DNA of 64,000 nucleotides from Eubacterium oxidoreducens (lineage in GTDB: Bacteria > Bacillota > Clostridia > Lachnospirales > Lachnospiraceae): the NCBI RefSeq assembly GCF_900104415.1, contig NZ_FMXR01000007.1, positions 147,330 to 211,329 on the forward strand, given 5' to 3'. Numbering within the stretch: the stretch's first letter is position 1; every line of letters starts with the position of its first letter. Below, piece by piece: positions 8,442-18,381 of this stretch. The notes under the pieces were generated by a model, which worked only from the letters and a program-made list of their open reading frames with translations, did no database searches and had not been told where the DNA came from. A program made the translations under genes and the position numbers.

Positions 8442-8472
8442 GCGGGCTGCACTAGAATGCAGCCCGCTTCTT
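8442..8472 (+). terminator. Terminator or attenuator between hsp20 and dnaJ-like gene
   Basis: Perfect 10-bp stem GCGGGCTGCA / TGCAGCCCGC with a 6-base loop, followed by TTCTT. The weak T-run could let some transcripts continue into the DnaJ-like gene. Confidence 0.75.
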
Positions 8473-8500
8473 ACTATAAGCGGATAAGGAGGTGGAGGAT

Positions 8501-9433
8501 ATGGTTGCCAAAAAAGATTATTATGACGTGTTAGGCGTGGGGCGTTTAGCGGATGCATCAGAAATAAAAAAAGCATATCGCAGACTTGCAAAGAAGTACC
8601 ATCCGGATACAAACAAAGATCCTAAGGCAGAGGAAATGTTTAAGGACGTTACGGAAGCGTACAATGTACTAAGTGATGAAAAGAAAAAGAAGTTATATGA
8701 TGAGTTTGGAATGATGGGATTAGAAGAAGGATTTGATGCAGATGCGGCTAGACGATATGCCGGACGCCAAGGGACGGATGGAGGCTTTCATTTTGAATAT
8801 CAAAATGACGGTATGGATCTTGACCTGGATGATCTTTTGTCCGGAATGTTTGGTGGCTTTGGTGGTTTCAAAACCGGAGGATTTCATGCAAATCATGACT
8901 ATGGTATGAGAGGTGAGGATATTACGGCGGAAATTGCAATTGATTTTCGGGATGCGATATGGGGATGTGATCATACGATCGTGATCCAGGATGCGCATAC
9001 CGGGCAGACAAGGAATCTGTCAGTACATATTCCGGCAGGCATAGATTCCGGCAAAACAATTCGCCTAAAGGGGCAGGGAAATCCGGGATATCACAACGCA
9101 GCTTCAGGGGATGTACTTTTGAAAGTGAAAGTAAATGAGGATAAAGAATATACCAGAAAAGGAGACGATTTATATACGACTGTGCGCATTCCATACACAA
9201 CCGCTGTGCTTGGAGGAACTGCTCGGGTGCATACTCTGTATGGAGATGTGGAATGTGTCATAAAAGCCGGGACACAGGCGGGTAGCAAGATTAGGATACG
9301 ATCTAAAGGAGCGCCGCATATGAAGGACCCTTCCAAAAAAGGAAATCTGTATGTAACAGTGGAAATTCAGGTGCCAAAGCATGTCAGTGCAAAAGCGAAG
9401 GAATTGCTAAAGGAATTACAAAACGTCAGTTAA
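8501..9433 (+). CDS. DnaJ/CbpA-like co-chaperone without zinc finger
   Basis: 310 residues from ATG 8501, chosen because AGGAGG (8487-8492) is 8 bases away; a GTG at 8492 lies in the ribosome binding site itself. J domain at 1-68 with the HPD motif (KKYHPDT), a Gly/Phe-rich region at about 110-130, then the two DnaJ C-terminal beta domains. The four CxxCxGxG zinc motifs of DnaJ are missing, so this is a type II (CbpA-like) protein that would stimulate DnaK. The stop codon TAA is formed by the first bases of a repeat element (see 9430). Confidence 0.9.
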   Translation: MVAKKDYYDVLGVGRLADASEIKKAYRRLAKKYHPDTNKDPKAEEMFKDVTEAYNVLSDEKKKKLYDEFGMMGLEEGFDADAARRYAGRQGTDGGFHFEYQNDGMDLDLDDLLSGMFGGFGGFKTGGFHANHDYGMRGEDITAEIAIDFRDAIWGCDHTIVIQDAHTGQTRNLSVHIPAGIDSGKTIRLKGQGNPGYHNAASGDVLLKVKVNEDKEYTRKGDDLYTTVRIPYTTAVLGGTARVHTLYGDVECVIKAGTQAGSKIRIRSKGAPHMKDPSKKGNLYVTVEIQVPKHVSAKAKELLKELQNVS

Positions 9434-9559
9434 CTCAGTCGGAGAGCAAGCTCCGACTGAGTTAAACGCTCCGCGAGGATGCGCACGGATTCGGACAGGA
9501 ATTTGTCTGCTGAAGCAGATCCGAATCCGGCGCGCAAGACTCGCGAGCGAGTCTTGACA
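9430..9559 (+). repeat. 130-bp three-hairpin repeat, copy A
   Basis: Hairpin 1: TTAACTCAGTCGGAG / CTCCGACTGAGTTAA (15-bp perfect stem). Hairpin 2: GGATTCGG / CCGAATCC enclosing a 10-base bulge and GTCTGC-TGAA-GCAGA(T). Hairpin 3: CAAGACTCGC-GA-GCGAGTCTTG. It ends with TTGACA. GC content is clearly above the neighbours. Same orientation as four other copies in the window. Confidence 0.93.
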
Positions 9560-9563
9560 TAAA

Positions 9564-9608
9564 GGTCAGCCCCTAGGATTGTTAGAATCTGGGTGCTGAC
9601 CGGTTTTT
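9564..9608. terminator. Terminator between convergent dnaJ-like gene and aroC
   Basis: GGTCAGC (9564-9570) / GCTGACC (9595-9601) with inner pairing, followed on the + strand by GGTTTTTA. On the minus strand it sits just after the aroC stop. Confidence 0.72.
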
Positions 9609-10707
9609 ATTTATATATTTTTTTTAACGTATCAATACGGGCGCTGGCATTTGCAAATAATGCATCCACAAGTGTGAGCGCGGTCATAGCTTCGACGACG
9701 ACAACGCCTCGTGCAGCAATCAAGGGGTCGTGACGTCCGACAATCTCGATGGTGATTTCTTCGCCGTCTTTGTTGACTGTCTGCTGAGGAGCTGCAATGG
9801 ATGGCGTTGGTTTAAAGGCAGCTCTTAAAACAAGCTGCGCACCATCGCTGATGCCACCTAGTATACCACCGGAGTGGTTGGTTTTCTTAGTGATGTGACC
9901 CTGCGCATCTGTTATAAATGCATCATTGTTATGAAGGCCTGTCGTATGTGCGGCTGCAAATCCGTCACCGATTTCCAATCCTTTTACAGCGCCAATAGAG
10001 AAAATTGCTTTCGCGAGGTTGGCATCTAGTTTATCAAAGACGGGATCGCCTAGTCCGGTTGGGAGTCCTTGAACGATGCATTCCACGGTGCCGCCTGCAG
10101 AATTTTTTTCTTTTATCAGGGTTTCAAGATATGCAGCAGCTTCCTGTGCGGCTACTTTATCCGGCATATTTAGTTCGTTTTTATCAATTTCATCTAAGTC
10201 AAATCGATTTTGCGAAATGCTGATAGGCCCAATGGAAGCGACATAGGTGTTAAGCGTGATGCCGAATTCTTTTAAGATTTTGGCTGCGATTGCACCGCCT
10301 GCTACGCGTCCGATGGTTTCTCTTCCGGAGGAACGACCGCCGCCGCGGTAATCGCGAAAACCATACTTTTCATCAAATGTATAATCTGCATGACCCGGGC
10401 GATAATAGGATGCAATCTTAGAGTAATCGGCCGAGTGATGATCTTTGTTTTTTACCATCATGCTGATGGGAGTTCCGGTTGTCTTGCCCTCGAAGATTCC
10501 ACTTAGAATTTCTACTTTATCATCTTCGCTGCGCGCAGTGGCGAAGCGGGAAGCGCCGGGTTTGCGTCTGTTTAGATAAACTTGAATATCCTCTTCGGAT
10601 AGAGAAAGACCTGCGGGACATCCATCGACAACAACACCTAATGCCTTGCCGTGAGATTCTCCCCAAGTAGTGATTTTAAATATATTTCCATATGTAGAAC
10701 CTGCCAT
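9607..10707 (-). CDS. aroC: Chorismate synthase
   Basis: 366 residues. Converts EPSP to chorismate with reduced FMN, last step of the shikimate pathway. Signature motifs are present: GESHGKALG near the N-terminus, [17 protein letters not shown], and [15 protein letters not shown]. The start was set at 10707, where AGAAGG stands 7 bases upstream; a further in-frame ATG at 10728 lies too close to the -10 box. It is a single gene on the minus strand. Confidence 0.96.
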   Translation of the reverse strand: MAGSTYGNIFKITTWGESHGKALGVVVDGCPAGLSLSEEDIQVYLNRRKPGASRFATARSEDDKVEILSGIFEGKTTGTPISMMVKNKDHHSADYSKIASYYRPGHADYTFDEKYGFRDYRGGGRSSGRETIGRVAGGAIAAKILKEFGITLNTYVASIGPISISQNRFDLDEIDKNELNMPDKVAAQEAAAYLETLIKEKNSAGGTVECIVQGLPTGLGDPVFDKLDANLAKAIFSIGAVKGLEIGDGFAAAHTTGLHNNDAFITDAQGHITKKTNHSGGILGGISDGAQLVLRAAFKPTPSIAAPQQTVNKDGEEITIEIVGRHDPLIAARGVVVVEAMTALTLVDALFANASARIDTLKKIYK

Positions 10708-10732
10708 ATTGTTTCCTTCTTTCGTCATATTG

Positions 10733-10761
10733 AATGTAGTCTCGTTCAGTATACTTTACAA
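10733..10761 (-). promoter_or_regulatory. aroC promoter
   Basis: Minus strand TTGTAA (10761-10756), 17 bases, TACATT (10738-10733), about 26 bases before the chosen start codon. Confidence 0.6.
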
Positions 10762-10858
10762 TGGGAAATGTCGCAAGAATAGTGGCAAAATCTATCGAAT
10801 TTTTATATAATCATATTTAAAAGAAGAGATGGAGTCGAAGATCAGCGGAGGTGTAGAA

Positions 10859-12067
10859 ATGAATTATATGAAAAAGTTGGGAAGCTTATTGTGTGCAGCT
10901 TCGATTGCTGTGACAGGAGTGTTTGCATTGCAGATGCCGGCGAATGCACAAGAGAGTGTGCCGGAATTGGTGGAATATGAAGAAGGTGAAGAAGGCTTGT
11001 TTTATTTTGGAAGTGAAGAACCTTCTTTGAATACGGATTTAGGGTATTCGGATACGGTGGCTGTTTATGCGGCAACTTTAGATAATGAGAAGTGTACCAT
11101 CACGGGGGTTAATATGCCGGCCTATGATATGAGCGTGCCATCAACTGCATCGTATGGAGATAATACCTATTCCGTTGAGATTGGAAGTGGTATGCATTTT
11201 AAAGAGATGAATTATCAATCGATTTCATTTGTATCGTACGAGGATGATAAAGTAAGCACTGTGGATACGGATTTGTCTGAGTGGTTTATGGAGGATACGG
11301 CGCTAGAAAGCGTGGATCTTTCCGGACTTGAACTGACAGGCGTGACGGCAATAACAGATATGTTTAAAGATTGTACGAGCCTTACAACGATTGTGATGCC
11401 GGATGAGATTCCAGAAGGCCTTACAGCAGATTTGCCGTCGACATTTTATGATACGAGTGGCAATGCTTATACAACGATGACAAGTGCCTGCGCCGGCAAG
11501 ACATTAACAACCACAATGGCGCCGGCAACACAGACGAAAGCATCGCAGACCTTCACCGGTAAGAAGACTTATACCAAGAGATTAAATGCAAAGGCGTTTA
11601 AGATTGATGCAAAAGCACAGACGACGCTTACATATACCAGTTCCAAGAAAAAGGTGGCAACCGTGGACAGCAATGGAAAGGTCACAATTAAAGGCACGGG
11701 AACAACGGTAATAACCGTAACAGCAGCGGAGACGTCTGCATATAAAGCGGCAACTTATCAGGTGAAGATTAAAGTGAAAAAATTAAGCAAAGTGAGCGTG
11801 AAATATTGCGGTAGATTTGCAGGTCCATATGCAAGTGTTATGGCCTGGAAGAAGATGTCGAATATTTCCGGTTACCAGATTCAAAAGTCGACTTCAAGTA
11901 AATTTGCCAAAAATGCAACAAAGACTTACAATGTGAAGAAGTCTGTAAAAAAGAAAACTTTTGGAGGCTTATCCAATCGAAAGGCATATTATTACAGAAT
12001 CCGTGCCTATAAGAAAATTGGAAAGAAAAAATATTACTCAGCATGGAGTGATAAATACGTAGGATAG
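10859..12067 (+). CDS. Secreted surface protein: BspA-like, Ig-like and Fn3-like regions
   Basis: 402 residues from ATG 10859 (GGAGG 10 bases upstream; an upstream frame start at 10829 is rejected). Signal peptide of about 31 residues ending MPANAQ. Region about 70-210 has a BspA/DUF285-like pattern (VDLSGLELTGVTAITDMF, then DCTSLTTIVMPD). Region about 235-310 resembles a bacterial Ig-like domain (KKVATVDSNGKVTIKGTG). The C-terminus (about 315-402) resembles a fibronectin III repeat with YYYRIRAYKK. There is no LPXTG motif, so it is probably released or held non-covalently. Role at the cell surface (adhesion or binding) is inference. Confidence 0.77.
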   Translation: MNYMKKLGSLLCAASIAVTGVFALQMPANAQESVPELVEYEEGEEGLFYFGSEEPSLNTDLGYSDTVAVYAATLDNEKCTITGVNMPAYDMSVPSTASYGDNTYSVEIGSGMHFKEMNYQSISFVSYEDDKVSTVDTDLSEWFMEDTALESVDLSGLELTGVTAITDMFKDCTSLTTIVMPDEIPEGLTADLPSTFYDTSGNAYTTMTSACAGKTLTTTMAPATQTKASQTFTGKKTYTKRLNAKAFKIDAKAQTTLTYTSSKKKVATVDSNGKVTIKGTGTTVITVTAAETSAYKAATYQVKIKVKKLSKVSVKYCGRFAGPYASVMAWKKMSNISGYQIQKSTSSKFAKNATKTYNVKKSVKKKTFGGLSNRKAYYYRIRAYKKIGKKKYYSAWSDKYVG

Positions 12068-12083
12068 ATAGAGGATTATAAGC

Positions 12084-13214
12084 ATGTATGAATTATTAAA
12101 GACTGAGGGCCGTGCAAAACGAGGTGTGCTGCATACGGTGCATGGAGATATCCAGACACCGGTGTTTATGAATGTTGGAACAGCGGCAGCGATTAAAGGT
12201 GCTGTATCAACAGAAGATCTTGAACAGATTAAGACACAGGTGCAGCTTTCAAACACATATCATCTTCATGTGAGACCGGGAGATGAGATTGTAAAGAAGA
12301 TGGGCGGTCTGCATAAGTTCATGTCATGGGATAAACCGATACTGACGGACTCCGGTGGATTTCAGGTGTTTTCGCTTGCCGGACTTCGTAAGATTAAAGA
12401 AGAAGGCGTGACCTTCCATTCACATGTGGATGGACGCAAGATTTTTATGGGACCGGAAGAGAGCATGCAGATTCAGTCGAATCTTGGCTCTACGATTGCG
12501 ATGGCATTTGATGAATGTCCACCGGCACTTGCCGAGCGGGATTATGTTATGCGTTCCGTAGAAAGGACAACGCGCTGGTTAAAACGATGTAAATTGGAAA
12601 TGGCGCGGTTGAATCAATTAGAAGATACGGTAAATCCACACCAGCTTTTGTTTGGAATCAATCAGGGAGCTATCTATGCGGATATTCGAATCGAACATGC
12701 AAAGCAGATTGCGGATATGGAACTTCCGGGATATGCGGTGGGAGGCCTTGCAGTAGGGGAGTCTCATGAGCAGATGTATTATATTTTAGAAGAAGTGGTT
12801 CCTTATCTGCCGAAAAACAAACCGACGTATCTGATGGGCGTTGGAACACCGGCCAATATTCTAGAGGCGGTGGAGAGAGGTGTTGACTTTTTTGATTGCG
12901 TATATCCAAGTCGTAACGGACGTCATGGACATGTCTATACCAATAATGGCAAATTAAATCTTTTCAACAAAAAGTTTGAACTTGATGCAAGGCCGATAGA
13001 AGAAGGCTGTGGATGTCCGGCCTGCCGAAGATATTCAAGGGCTTATATCCGGCATTTGCTTAAGGCGAAAGAGATGCTGGGTATGCGCCTGTGCGTACTT
13101 CATAATTTGTATTTTTATAATACAATGATGGAGGAGATACGCGCGGCATTGGACGAGGGCAGATTTGCGGAGTATAAGAAACAAAAACTTGACCAAATGC
13201 AATCAGATGTGTAA
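12084..13214 (+). CDS. tgt: tRNA-guanine transglycosylase
   Basis: 376 residues. Exchanges guanine 34 for preQ1 in tRNAs with GUN anticodons. Visible features: DSGGFQVFSL with the general acid/base Asp, FDECPP, GGLAVGES, the nucleophile region FDCVYPSRNGRHG, and the zinc site CGCPACRRYSRAYIRHL. It starts 16 bases after the surface-protein gene and precedes yajC, a common pairing in bacteria. Confidence 0.96.
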   Translation: MYELLKTEGRAKRGVLHTVHGDIQTPVFMNVGTAAAIKGAVSTEDLEQIKTQVQLSNTYHLHVRPGDEIVKKMGGLHKFMSWDKPILTDSGGFQVFSLAGLRKIKEEGVTFHSHVDGRKIFMGPEESMQIQSNLGSTIAMAFDECPPALAERDYVMRSVERTTRWLKRCKLEMARLNQLEDTVNPHQLLFGINQGAIYADIRIEHAKQIADMELPGYAVGGLAVGESHEQMYYILEEVVPYLPKNKPTYLMGVGTPANILEAVERGVDFFDCVYPSRNGRHGHVYTNNGKLNLFNKKFELDARPIEEGCGCPACRRYSRAYIRHLLKAKEMLGMRLCVLHNLYFYNTMMEEIRAALDEGRFAEYKKQKLDQMQSDV

Positions 13215-13271
13215 AATATAGAACTGTTAGAAAAACTATAAGAGATTGATAGGTATTAGGAGGATAATAGA

Positions 13272-13610
13272 ATGTTTTCATCGTTATTAGCATCAACTAC
13301 GTCGGGCGGTAGCTCGTATACAATGATTATTTGGATTGTGGTACTATTTGTTATCATCTGGTTTATGATGCTTAGACCACAGAAGAAACAGGAAAAGCTA
13401 AAAAAAGCAATGCTTGAGACAATGGAAACCGGAGACACTGTATTAACAAACAGTGGATTCTACGGAACTTTGATAGATGTATCTGATGATACTGTAATCG
13501 TAGAATTTGGTAACAACAAAAACTGTCGTATCCCAATGCAAAAGAGTGCAATTGCAGAGGTTGAAAAAGCTTCTGAAGCAGTCGCAGATGATACAACAGA
13601 AGAAAAGTAA
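13272..13610 (+). CDS. yajC: Preprotein translocase accessory subunit YajC
   Basis: 112 residues: one membrane segment (about 17-35) followed by MLRPQKKQEK and the conserved GDTVLTNSGFYGTLIDV segment. It associates with SecDF-SecYEG in the membrane. Strong TAGGAGG 8-9 bases before the start. Acidic tail at the C-terminus. Confidence 0.94.
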   Translation: MFSSLLASTTSGGSSYTMIIWIVVLFVIIWFMMLRPQKKQEKLKKAMLETMETGDTVLTNSGFYGTLIDVSDDTVIVEFGNNKNCRIPMQKSAIAEVEKASEAVADDTTEEK

Positions 13611-13623
13611 GAACAGTCTTTAG

Positions 13624-13653
13624 AGCCGTTGCTTTTATGCAGCGGCTTTATTT
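13624..13653 (+). terminator. Terminator after yajC
   Basis: AGCCGTTGC (13624-13632) / GCAGCGGCT (13639-13647) with TTATTT following. Confidence 0.82.
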
Positions 13654-13679
13654 GCGTAACAAGTACTGTAGTAATTTTG

Positions 13680-13708
13680 TTGAAATATCTTATTAGATAG
13701 GCTATAGT
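13680..13708 (+). promoter_or_regulatory. Promoter of the leuB-ilvD-ilvB cluster
   Basis: TTGAAA (13680-13685), 17 bases, TATAGT (13703-13708). The leader before leuB is only about 45 bases; I see no T-box or leader peptide in it. Confidence 0.75.
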
Positions 13709-13758
13709 ATAAAAGATTAAGACCCAAAATGGGTGAAGTGTATGAAAGGTAAGAAAAG

Positions 13759-14859
13759 ATGGAATTTCATGTTGGAGTTATTTCCGGAGATGGAATCGGT
13801 CCGGAGATTGTAAGAGAAGCAAAGAAGGTTCTTGACCAGGTTGGTAAGAAATATGGTCATACATTTAACTATGAAGAAATTTTGATGGGAGGCATCTCCA
13901 TCGACACACATGGTGTTCCGCTGACAGATGAAGCAATTGCACAGGCTAAGGCATGCGATGCGGTATTGATGGGATCAATCGGTGGAAATACAGCAACCTC
14001 ACCATGGTATCAATTGCCGGCAGAGAAAAGACCGGAGGCAGGACTTTTAAAACTGAGAAAGGCACTTAATTTATTTGCCAATTTACGTCCGGCTTATTTA
14101 TATAATGAGCTTCGTGAGGCGTGTCCGCTTAAGGATGATATCATCGGCGACGGATTTGATATGGCAATTATGAGAGAATTGACCGGTGGTCTTTATTTTG
14201 GAGAACGAGAGACCAAAGAAGTGGATGGAATTTTAGTTGCGACAGATACGCTTACATATTCAGAGACAGAAATTAAGAGAATCGCAATTAAGGCTTTTGA
14301 ATCTGCAATGAAGAGAAGAAAGAAAGTAACAAGTGTTGATAAAGCCAATGTCTTAGATTCGTCAAGACTTTGGAGAGGCGTTGTGGATGAGGTTGCGCAG
14401 GATTATCCTGAAGTGACCTATGAGCATATGCTGGTTGATAATGCGGCTATGCAGCTTGTAAAAGATCCTAGACAGTTCGATGTGATTTTGACGGAGAACA
14501 TGTTTGGAGATATATTGTCAGATGAAGCAAGTATGGTAACAGGTTCTATTGGAATGCTTTCGTCGGCAAGCTTTAATGATACGAAGTTTGGTTTGTATGA
14601 GCCAAGTGGTGGTTCGGCACCGGATATTGCAGGTAAGGGAATTGCGAATCCTATTGCAACCATTTTGAGTGCAGCCATGATGCTTCGTTTCTCCTTTGAC
14701 CTTGATCAGGAAGCAGATGCAGTTGAAGCAGCTGTAAAGCAGGTGTTAAAGGATAACTATCGTACGATAGATATCATGCCACAGCATGAAGCAGATCGTG
14801 CGACGGTACAACAGGTTGGGACTGCACAGATGGGAGACCTCATTGCACAGCGAATCTGA
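13759..14859 (+). CDS. leuB: 3-isopropylmalate dehydrogenase
   Basis: 366 residues. NAD-dependent oxidation and decarboxylation of 3-isopropylmalate in leucine synthesis. Motifs: GDGIGPEIV at the N-terminus, ALNLFANLRPAY, the NMFGDILSDEASMVTGSIGML active-site segment and GSAPDIAGKGIANP for NAD binding. First gene of a cluster with ilvD and ilvB. leuA, leuC and leuD are not in the window. Confidence 0.95.
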   Translation: MEFHVGVISGDGIGPEIVREAKKVLDQVGKKYGHTFNYEEILMGGISIDTHGVPLTDEAIAQAKACDAVLMGSIGGNTATSPWYQLPAEKRPEAGLLKLRKALNLFANLRPAYLYNELREACPLKDDIIGDGFDMAIMRELTGGLYFGERETKEVDGILVATDTLTYSETEIKRIAIKAFESAMKRRKKVTSVDKANVLDSSRLWRGVVDEVAQDYPEVTYEHMLVDNAAMQLVKDPRQFDVILTENMFGDILSDEASMVTGSIGMLSSASFNDTKFGLYEPSGGSAPDIAGKGIANPIATILSAAMMLRFSFDLDQEADAVEAAVKQVLKDNYRTIDIMPQHEADRATVQQVGTAQMGDLIAQRI

Positions 14860-14914
14860 TTAAGACGACAATAGTATTGGAAAAGATATAACAACAACAA
14901 AGGAAGGTAAAGAA

Positions 14915-16588
14915 ATGAGAAGTGATAATGTAACAAAAGGGATGCAGCAGGCACCTCACAGATCCTTGTTTAATGCATTAGGGTTTACAAAAGAAGAACT
15001 GGATAAGCCAATGGTAGGTATTGTAAGTTCTTATAACGAGATTGTACCGGGTCATATGAATCTGGATAAGATTGTAGATGCCGTTAAGATGGGTGTTGCA
15101 GAAGCAGGCGGAGTTCCTGTAGTATTTCCGGCAATTGCAGTATGTGATGGTATTGCAATGGGACATGTAGGAATGAAATATTCTCTTGTAACTAGAGATT
15201 TGATTGCTGATTCTACAGAGTGTATGGCTCTTGCGCATCAGTTTGACGCACTTGTTATGGTGCCAAACTGTGATAAGAATGTGCCGGGACTTTTGATGGC
15301 TGCAGCAAGATTGAATGTGCCAACTGTATTTGTCAGTGGTGGTCCGATGCTTGCAGGTCATGTTAACGGCCAGAAGAGATCTCTTTCTTCTATGTTTGAG
15401 GCAGTTGGTTCCTATGCAGCCGGCAAGATGACAGAAGAAGATGTAGAAGAGTTCGAAAATCATGTATGTCCGACTTGCGGTTCATGTTCCGGTATGTATA
15501 CAGCCAATTCTATGAACTGTCTGACAGAGGCACTTGGTATGGGTCTTCGCGGAAATGGAACAATTCCGGCAGTTTATTCTGAGAGAATTCGTCTTGCAAA
15601 ACATGCAGGTATGGCGGTTATGGATTTGTATCGTAAGAACATTCGTCCGCTTGATATTATGACAAAAGATGCAATTTTAAATGCTTTAACAATGGATATG
15701 GCACTTGGTTGCTCTACAAACTCAATGCTTCATCTTCCGGCAATTGCGCATGAAGTAGGATTTGATTTTGATATCTCATTTGCAAATGAAATTTCAGAAA
15801 AGACACCAAACCTATGTCATTTGGCACCGGCAGGTCCGACTTACATGGAAGACTTAAATGAGGCCGGCGGAGTATATGCGGTAATGGCAGAACTTGCTAA
15901 GAAAGATCTGTTAAATCTTGACTGTATGACGGCAACCGGTAAGACAGTCGGAGAAAATATTAAGGGCGTTGTAAATAAGAATCCGGAAGTTATTCGTCCG
16001 ATTGACAATCCTTATTCACAGACCGGTGGACTTGCAGTATTAAAGGGTAATCTCGCTCCTGACGGCGGTGTTGTAAAACGTTCCGCAGTGGTAGAAGAAA
16101 TGATGGTTCATGAAGGACCGGCTCGCGTATTTGACTGCGAAGAAGATGCGATTACTGCAATTAAAGGTGGCAAGATTGTGGAAGGCGATGTTGTTGTCAT
16201 CCGCTATGAAGGACCTAAGGGTGGCCCTGGTATGAGAGAAATGCTCAATCCGACATCAGCAATTGTTGGTATGGGACTTGGCTCATCTGTAGCATTGATT
16301 ACAGACGGACGTTTCTCAGGAGCAAGCCGCGGAGCTGCAATTGGTCATGTATCTCCGGAAGCAGCAGTAGGTGGACCAATTGCATTGGTTGAAGAAGGCG
16401 ATATCATTAAGATTAATATCCCGGCTATGACACTTCAGGTAGATGTATCAGATGAAGAAATGGCTAAGAGAAAGGCTGCTTGGAAGCCAAGAAAGCCAAG
16501 AGTAACAGAAGGTTATCTTGCTCGTTATCAGGAAATGGTAACTTCAGGAAGTACAGGAGCAATCTTAAAGACACCTTCTTTTGAATAA
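14915..16588 (+). CDS. ilvD: Dihydroxy-acid dehydratase
   Basis: 557 residues. Dehydrates 2,3-dihydroxy acids to 2-keto acids in valine, isoleucine and leucine synthesis. Cluster-binding cysteines are visible in [10 protein letters not shown] and [23 protein letters not shown] and the [12 protein letters not shown] motif lie in the C-terminal domain. AGGAAGG upstream of the start; 55 bases after leuB. Confidence 0.96.
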   Translation: MRSDNVTKGMQQAPHRSLFNALGFTKEELDKPMVGIVSSYNEIVPGHMNLDKIVDAVKMGVAEAGGVPVVFPAIAVCDGIAMGHVGMKYSLVTRDLIADSTECMALAHQFDALVMVPNCDKNVPGLLMAAARLNVPTVFVSGGPMLAGHVNGQKRSLSSMFEAVGSYAAGKMTEEDVEEFENHVCPTCGSCSGMYTANSMNCLTEALGMGLRGNGTIPAVYSERIRLAKHAGMAVMDLYRKNIRPLDIMTKDAILNALTMDMALGCSTNSMLHLPAIAHEVGFDFDISFANEISEKTPNLCHLAPAGPTYMEDLNEAGGVYAVMAELAKKDLLNLDCMTATGKTVGENIKGVVNKNPEVIRPIDNPYSQTGGLAVLKGNLAPDGGVVKRSAVVEEMMVHEGPARVFDCEEDAITAIKGGKIVEGDVVVIRYEGPKGGPGMREMLNPTSAIVGMGLGSSVALITDGRFSGASRGAAIGHVSPEAAVGGPIALVEEGDIIKINIPAMTLQVDVSDEEMAKRKAAWKPRKPRVTEGYLARYQEMVTSGSTGAILKTPSFE

Positions 16589-16659
16589 AAGATATTACAA
16601 CATACCAAATCTGCCCATAGTGGCAGATGTGGGTGTGTATTAAAGGAGACATTAAGAAT

Positions 16660-18327
16660 ATGCAACTGACAGGCGCGCAAATAGTAATAGAGTGTTTGAA
16701 AGAGCAAGGCGTAGATACGGTATTTGGATATCCCGGCGGAGCGATTTTAAATCTCTATGATGAATTGTATAAACACAGCAGTGAAATTCGGCATGTGTTA
16801 ACATCTCATGAACAGGGAGCTGCACATGCGGCAGATGGTTATGCCAGAAGCACCGGTAAAGTAGGCGTATGCCTGGCAACATCCGGTCCGGGAGCAACCA
16901 ATTTGGTTACCGGTATTGCAACCGCTTATATGGATTCTGTTCCGATGGTGGCAATTACTTGTAATGTCGGGGTGAGTTTGCTAGGAAAGGATTCTTTTCA
17001 GGAAATTGATATCACAGGAATCACGATGCCGATTACAAAGCACAATTTCATCGTGAAGAATGTGGAGGATTTGGCAGCAACCATGAGACGGGCTTTTATG
17101 ATTGCGCAGACCGGAAGACCAGGTCCGGTTCTTGTAGATATTCCAAAAGATGTAACGGCGAATAAGACAAAGTTCGTATCGACCGTGATTCGAAAACCGC
17201 TTCGTGTGGCAGATACGATATTACCAAAAGACTTAGAGGATGCAGCTTTGTTGATTGAAAAAGCGCAAAAACCAATTGTCTTTGTCGGCGGTGGCGGTGT
17301 GATTTCAGATGCCAGTGAAGAGATTGCGAAGTTTGTATCGCTGGTGGATGCACCGGTATGCGATACCTTGATGGGAAAAGGTGCCTATGATGGTACGAAA
17401 AGTAATTATACCGGTATGCTTGGTATGCATGGAACGAAAACTTCTAATCTTGCAGTGCAGCAGTGTGATTTGCTGATTGTTATCGGAGCAAGGTTTTCAG
17501 ATCGTGTATTTGGTAATGCGGCATCTTTTGCAAGTAATGCAAAGATTCTTCAGATTGATGTTGATCCGGCAGAAATCAATAAGAATATCAAGATTGACAG
17601 TGAAATCATTGGAGATATCAAGGAAGTGCTGCTTCGCTTAAATCAAATCGTAAAGCAGCAAGAACATAAAGAATGGATGCAGCATATTCTGGAAATGAAA
17701 GAGACTTACCCATTAAGTGATCCAAGTGATGGATTATCAGGACCACAGGTAGTGGAAACGATTTTTGAAATGACAAATGGTGAGGCTATTATTTCCACGG
17801 AGGTGGGACAACACCAGATGTGGGCAGCGCAATTTTATAACTATAAACAGCCAAGAACGTTCCTGACATCCGGAGGACTCGGAACAATGGGATATGGATT
17901 GGGCGCCTCGATTGGAGCGCAGATTGCGAATCCTGATAAACAGGTGATTAATATTGCCGGTGATGGTTGTTTTCGTATGAATATGAATGAAATTGCAACA
18001 GCAGTTAGAGAACAGCTTCCACTGATTCAGGTCGTGATTAATAATCATGTACTGGGTATGGTAAGGCAATGGCAATCGTTGTTTTACGGACAGCGTTATT
18101 CGCACACGATTCTAAATGATTCGGTTGACTTTGTTAAACTTTCTGAAGCAATGGGTGCGGATGCAGAAAGAGCAACGACGATTGACGAATTTAAAGAGAT
18201 ATTTAAGAAGGCACTCGCGTCTAAGACGCCTTATGTAATAGAATGTGTTATTGATAGTGATGATAAGGTATGGCCGATGGTAGCACCGGGTAAGCCGATT
18301 GACGAAGTAATGAGTGCTGATGATTAG
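16660..18327 (+). CDS. ilvB: Acetolactate synthase, large subunit
   Basis: 555 residues from ATG 16660 (AAAGGAG upstream); an in-frame ATG at 16627 is rejected because it lies in a leader hairpin. Uses thiamine diphosphate to condense pyruvate: catalytic Glu in SHEQGAAHAADGYA, RPGPVLVDIPKD, and the cofactor motif GDGCFRMNMNEIATA. The usual small regulatory subunit (ilvN/ilvH) does not follow, so it must be encoded elsewhere or be absent. A hairpin ATCTGCC / GGCAGAT (16609-16628) precedes the gene. Confidence 0.95.
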   Translation: MQLTGAQIVIECLKEQGVDTVFGYPGGAILNLYDELYKHSSEIRHVLTSHEQGAAHAADGYARSTGKVGVCLATSGPGATNLVTGIATAYMDSVPMVAITCNVGVSLLGKDSFQEIDITGITMPITKHNFIVKNVEDLAATMRRAFMIAQTGRPGPVLVDIPKDVTANKTKFVSTVIRKPLRVADTILPKDLEDAALLIEKAQKPIVFVGGGGVISDASEEIAKFVSLVDAPVCDTLMGKGAYDGTKSNYTGMLGMHGTKTSNLAVQQCDLLIVIGARFSDRVFGNAASFASNAKILQIDVDPAEINKNIKIDSEIIGDIKEVLLRLNQIVKQQEHKEWMQHILEMKETYPLSDPSDGLSGPQVVETIFEMTNGEAIISTEVGQHQMWAAQFYNYKQPRTFLTSGGLGTMGYGLGASIGAQIANPDKQVINIAGDGCFRMNMNEIATAVREQLPLIQVVINNHVLGMVRQWQSLFYGQRYSHTILNDSVDFVKLSEAMGADAERATTIDEFKEIFKKALASKTPYVIECVIDSDDKVWPMVAPGKPIDEVMSADD

Positions 18328-18381
18328 AAGTAACATCATATTATAAAAAAAGAAATGTAACAATGTAGGAGGAAGAAAGAA

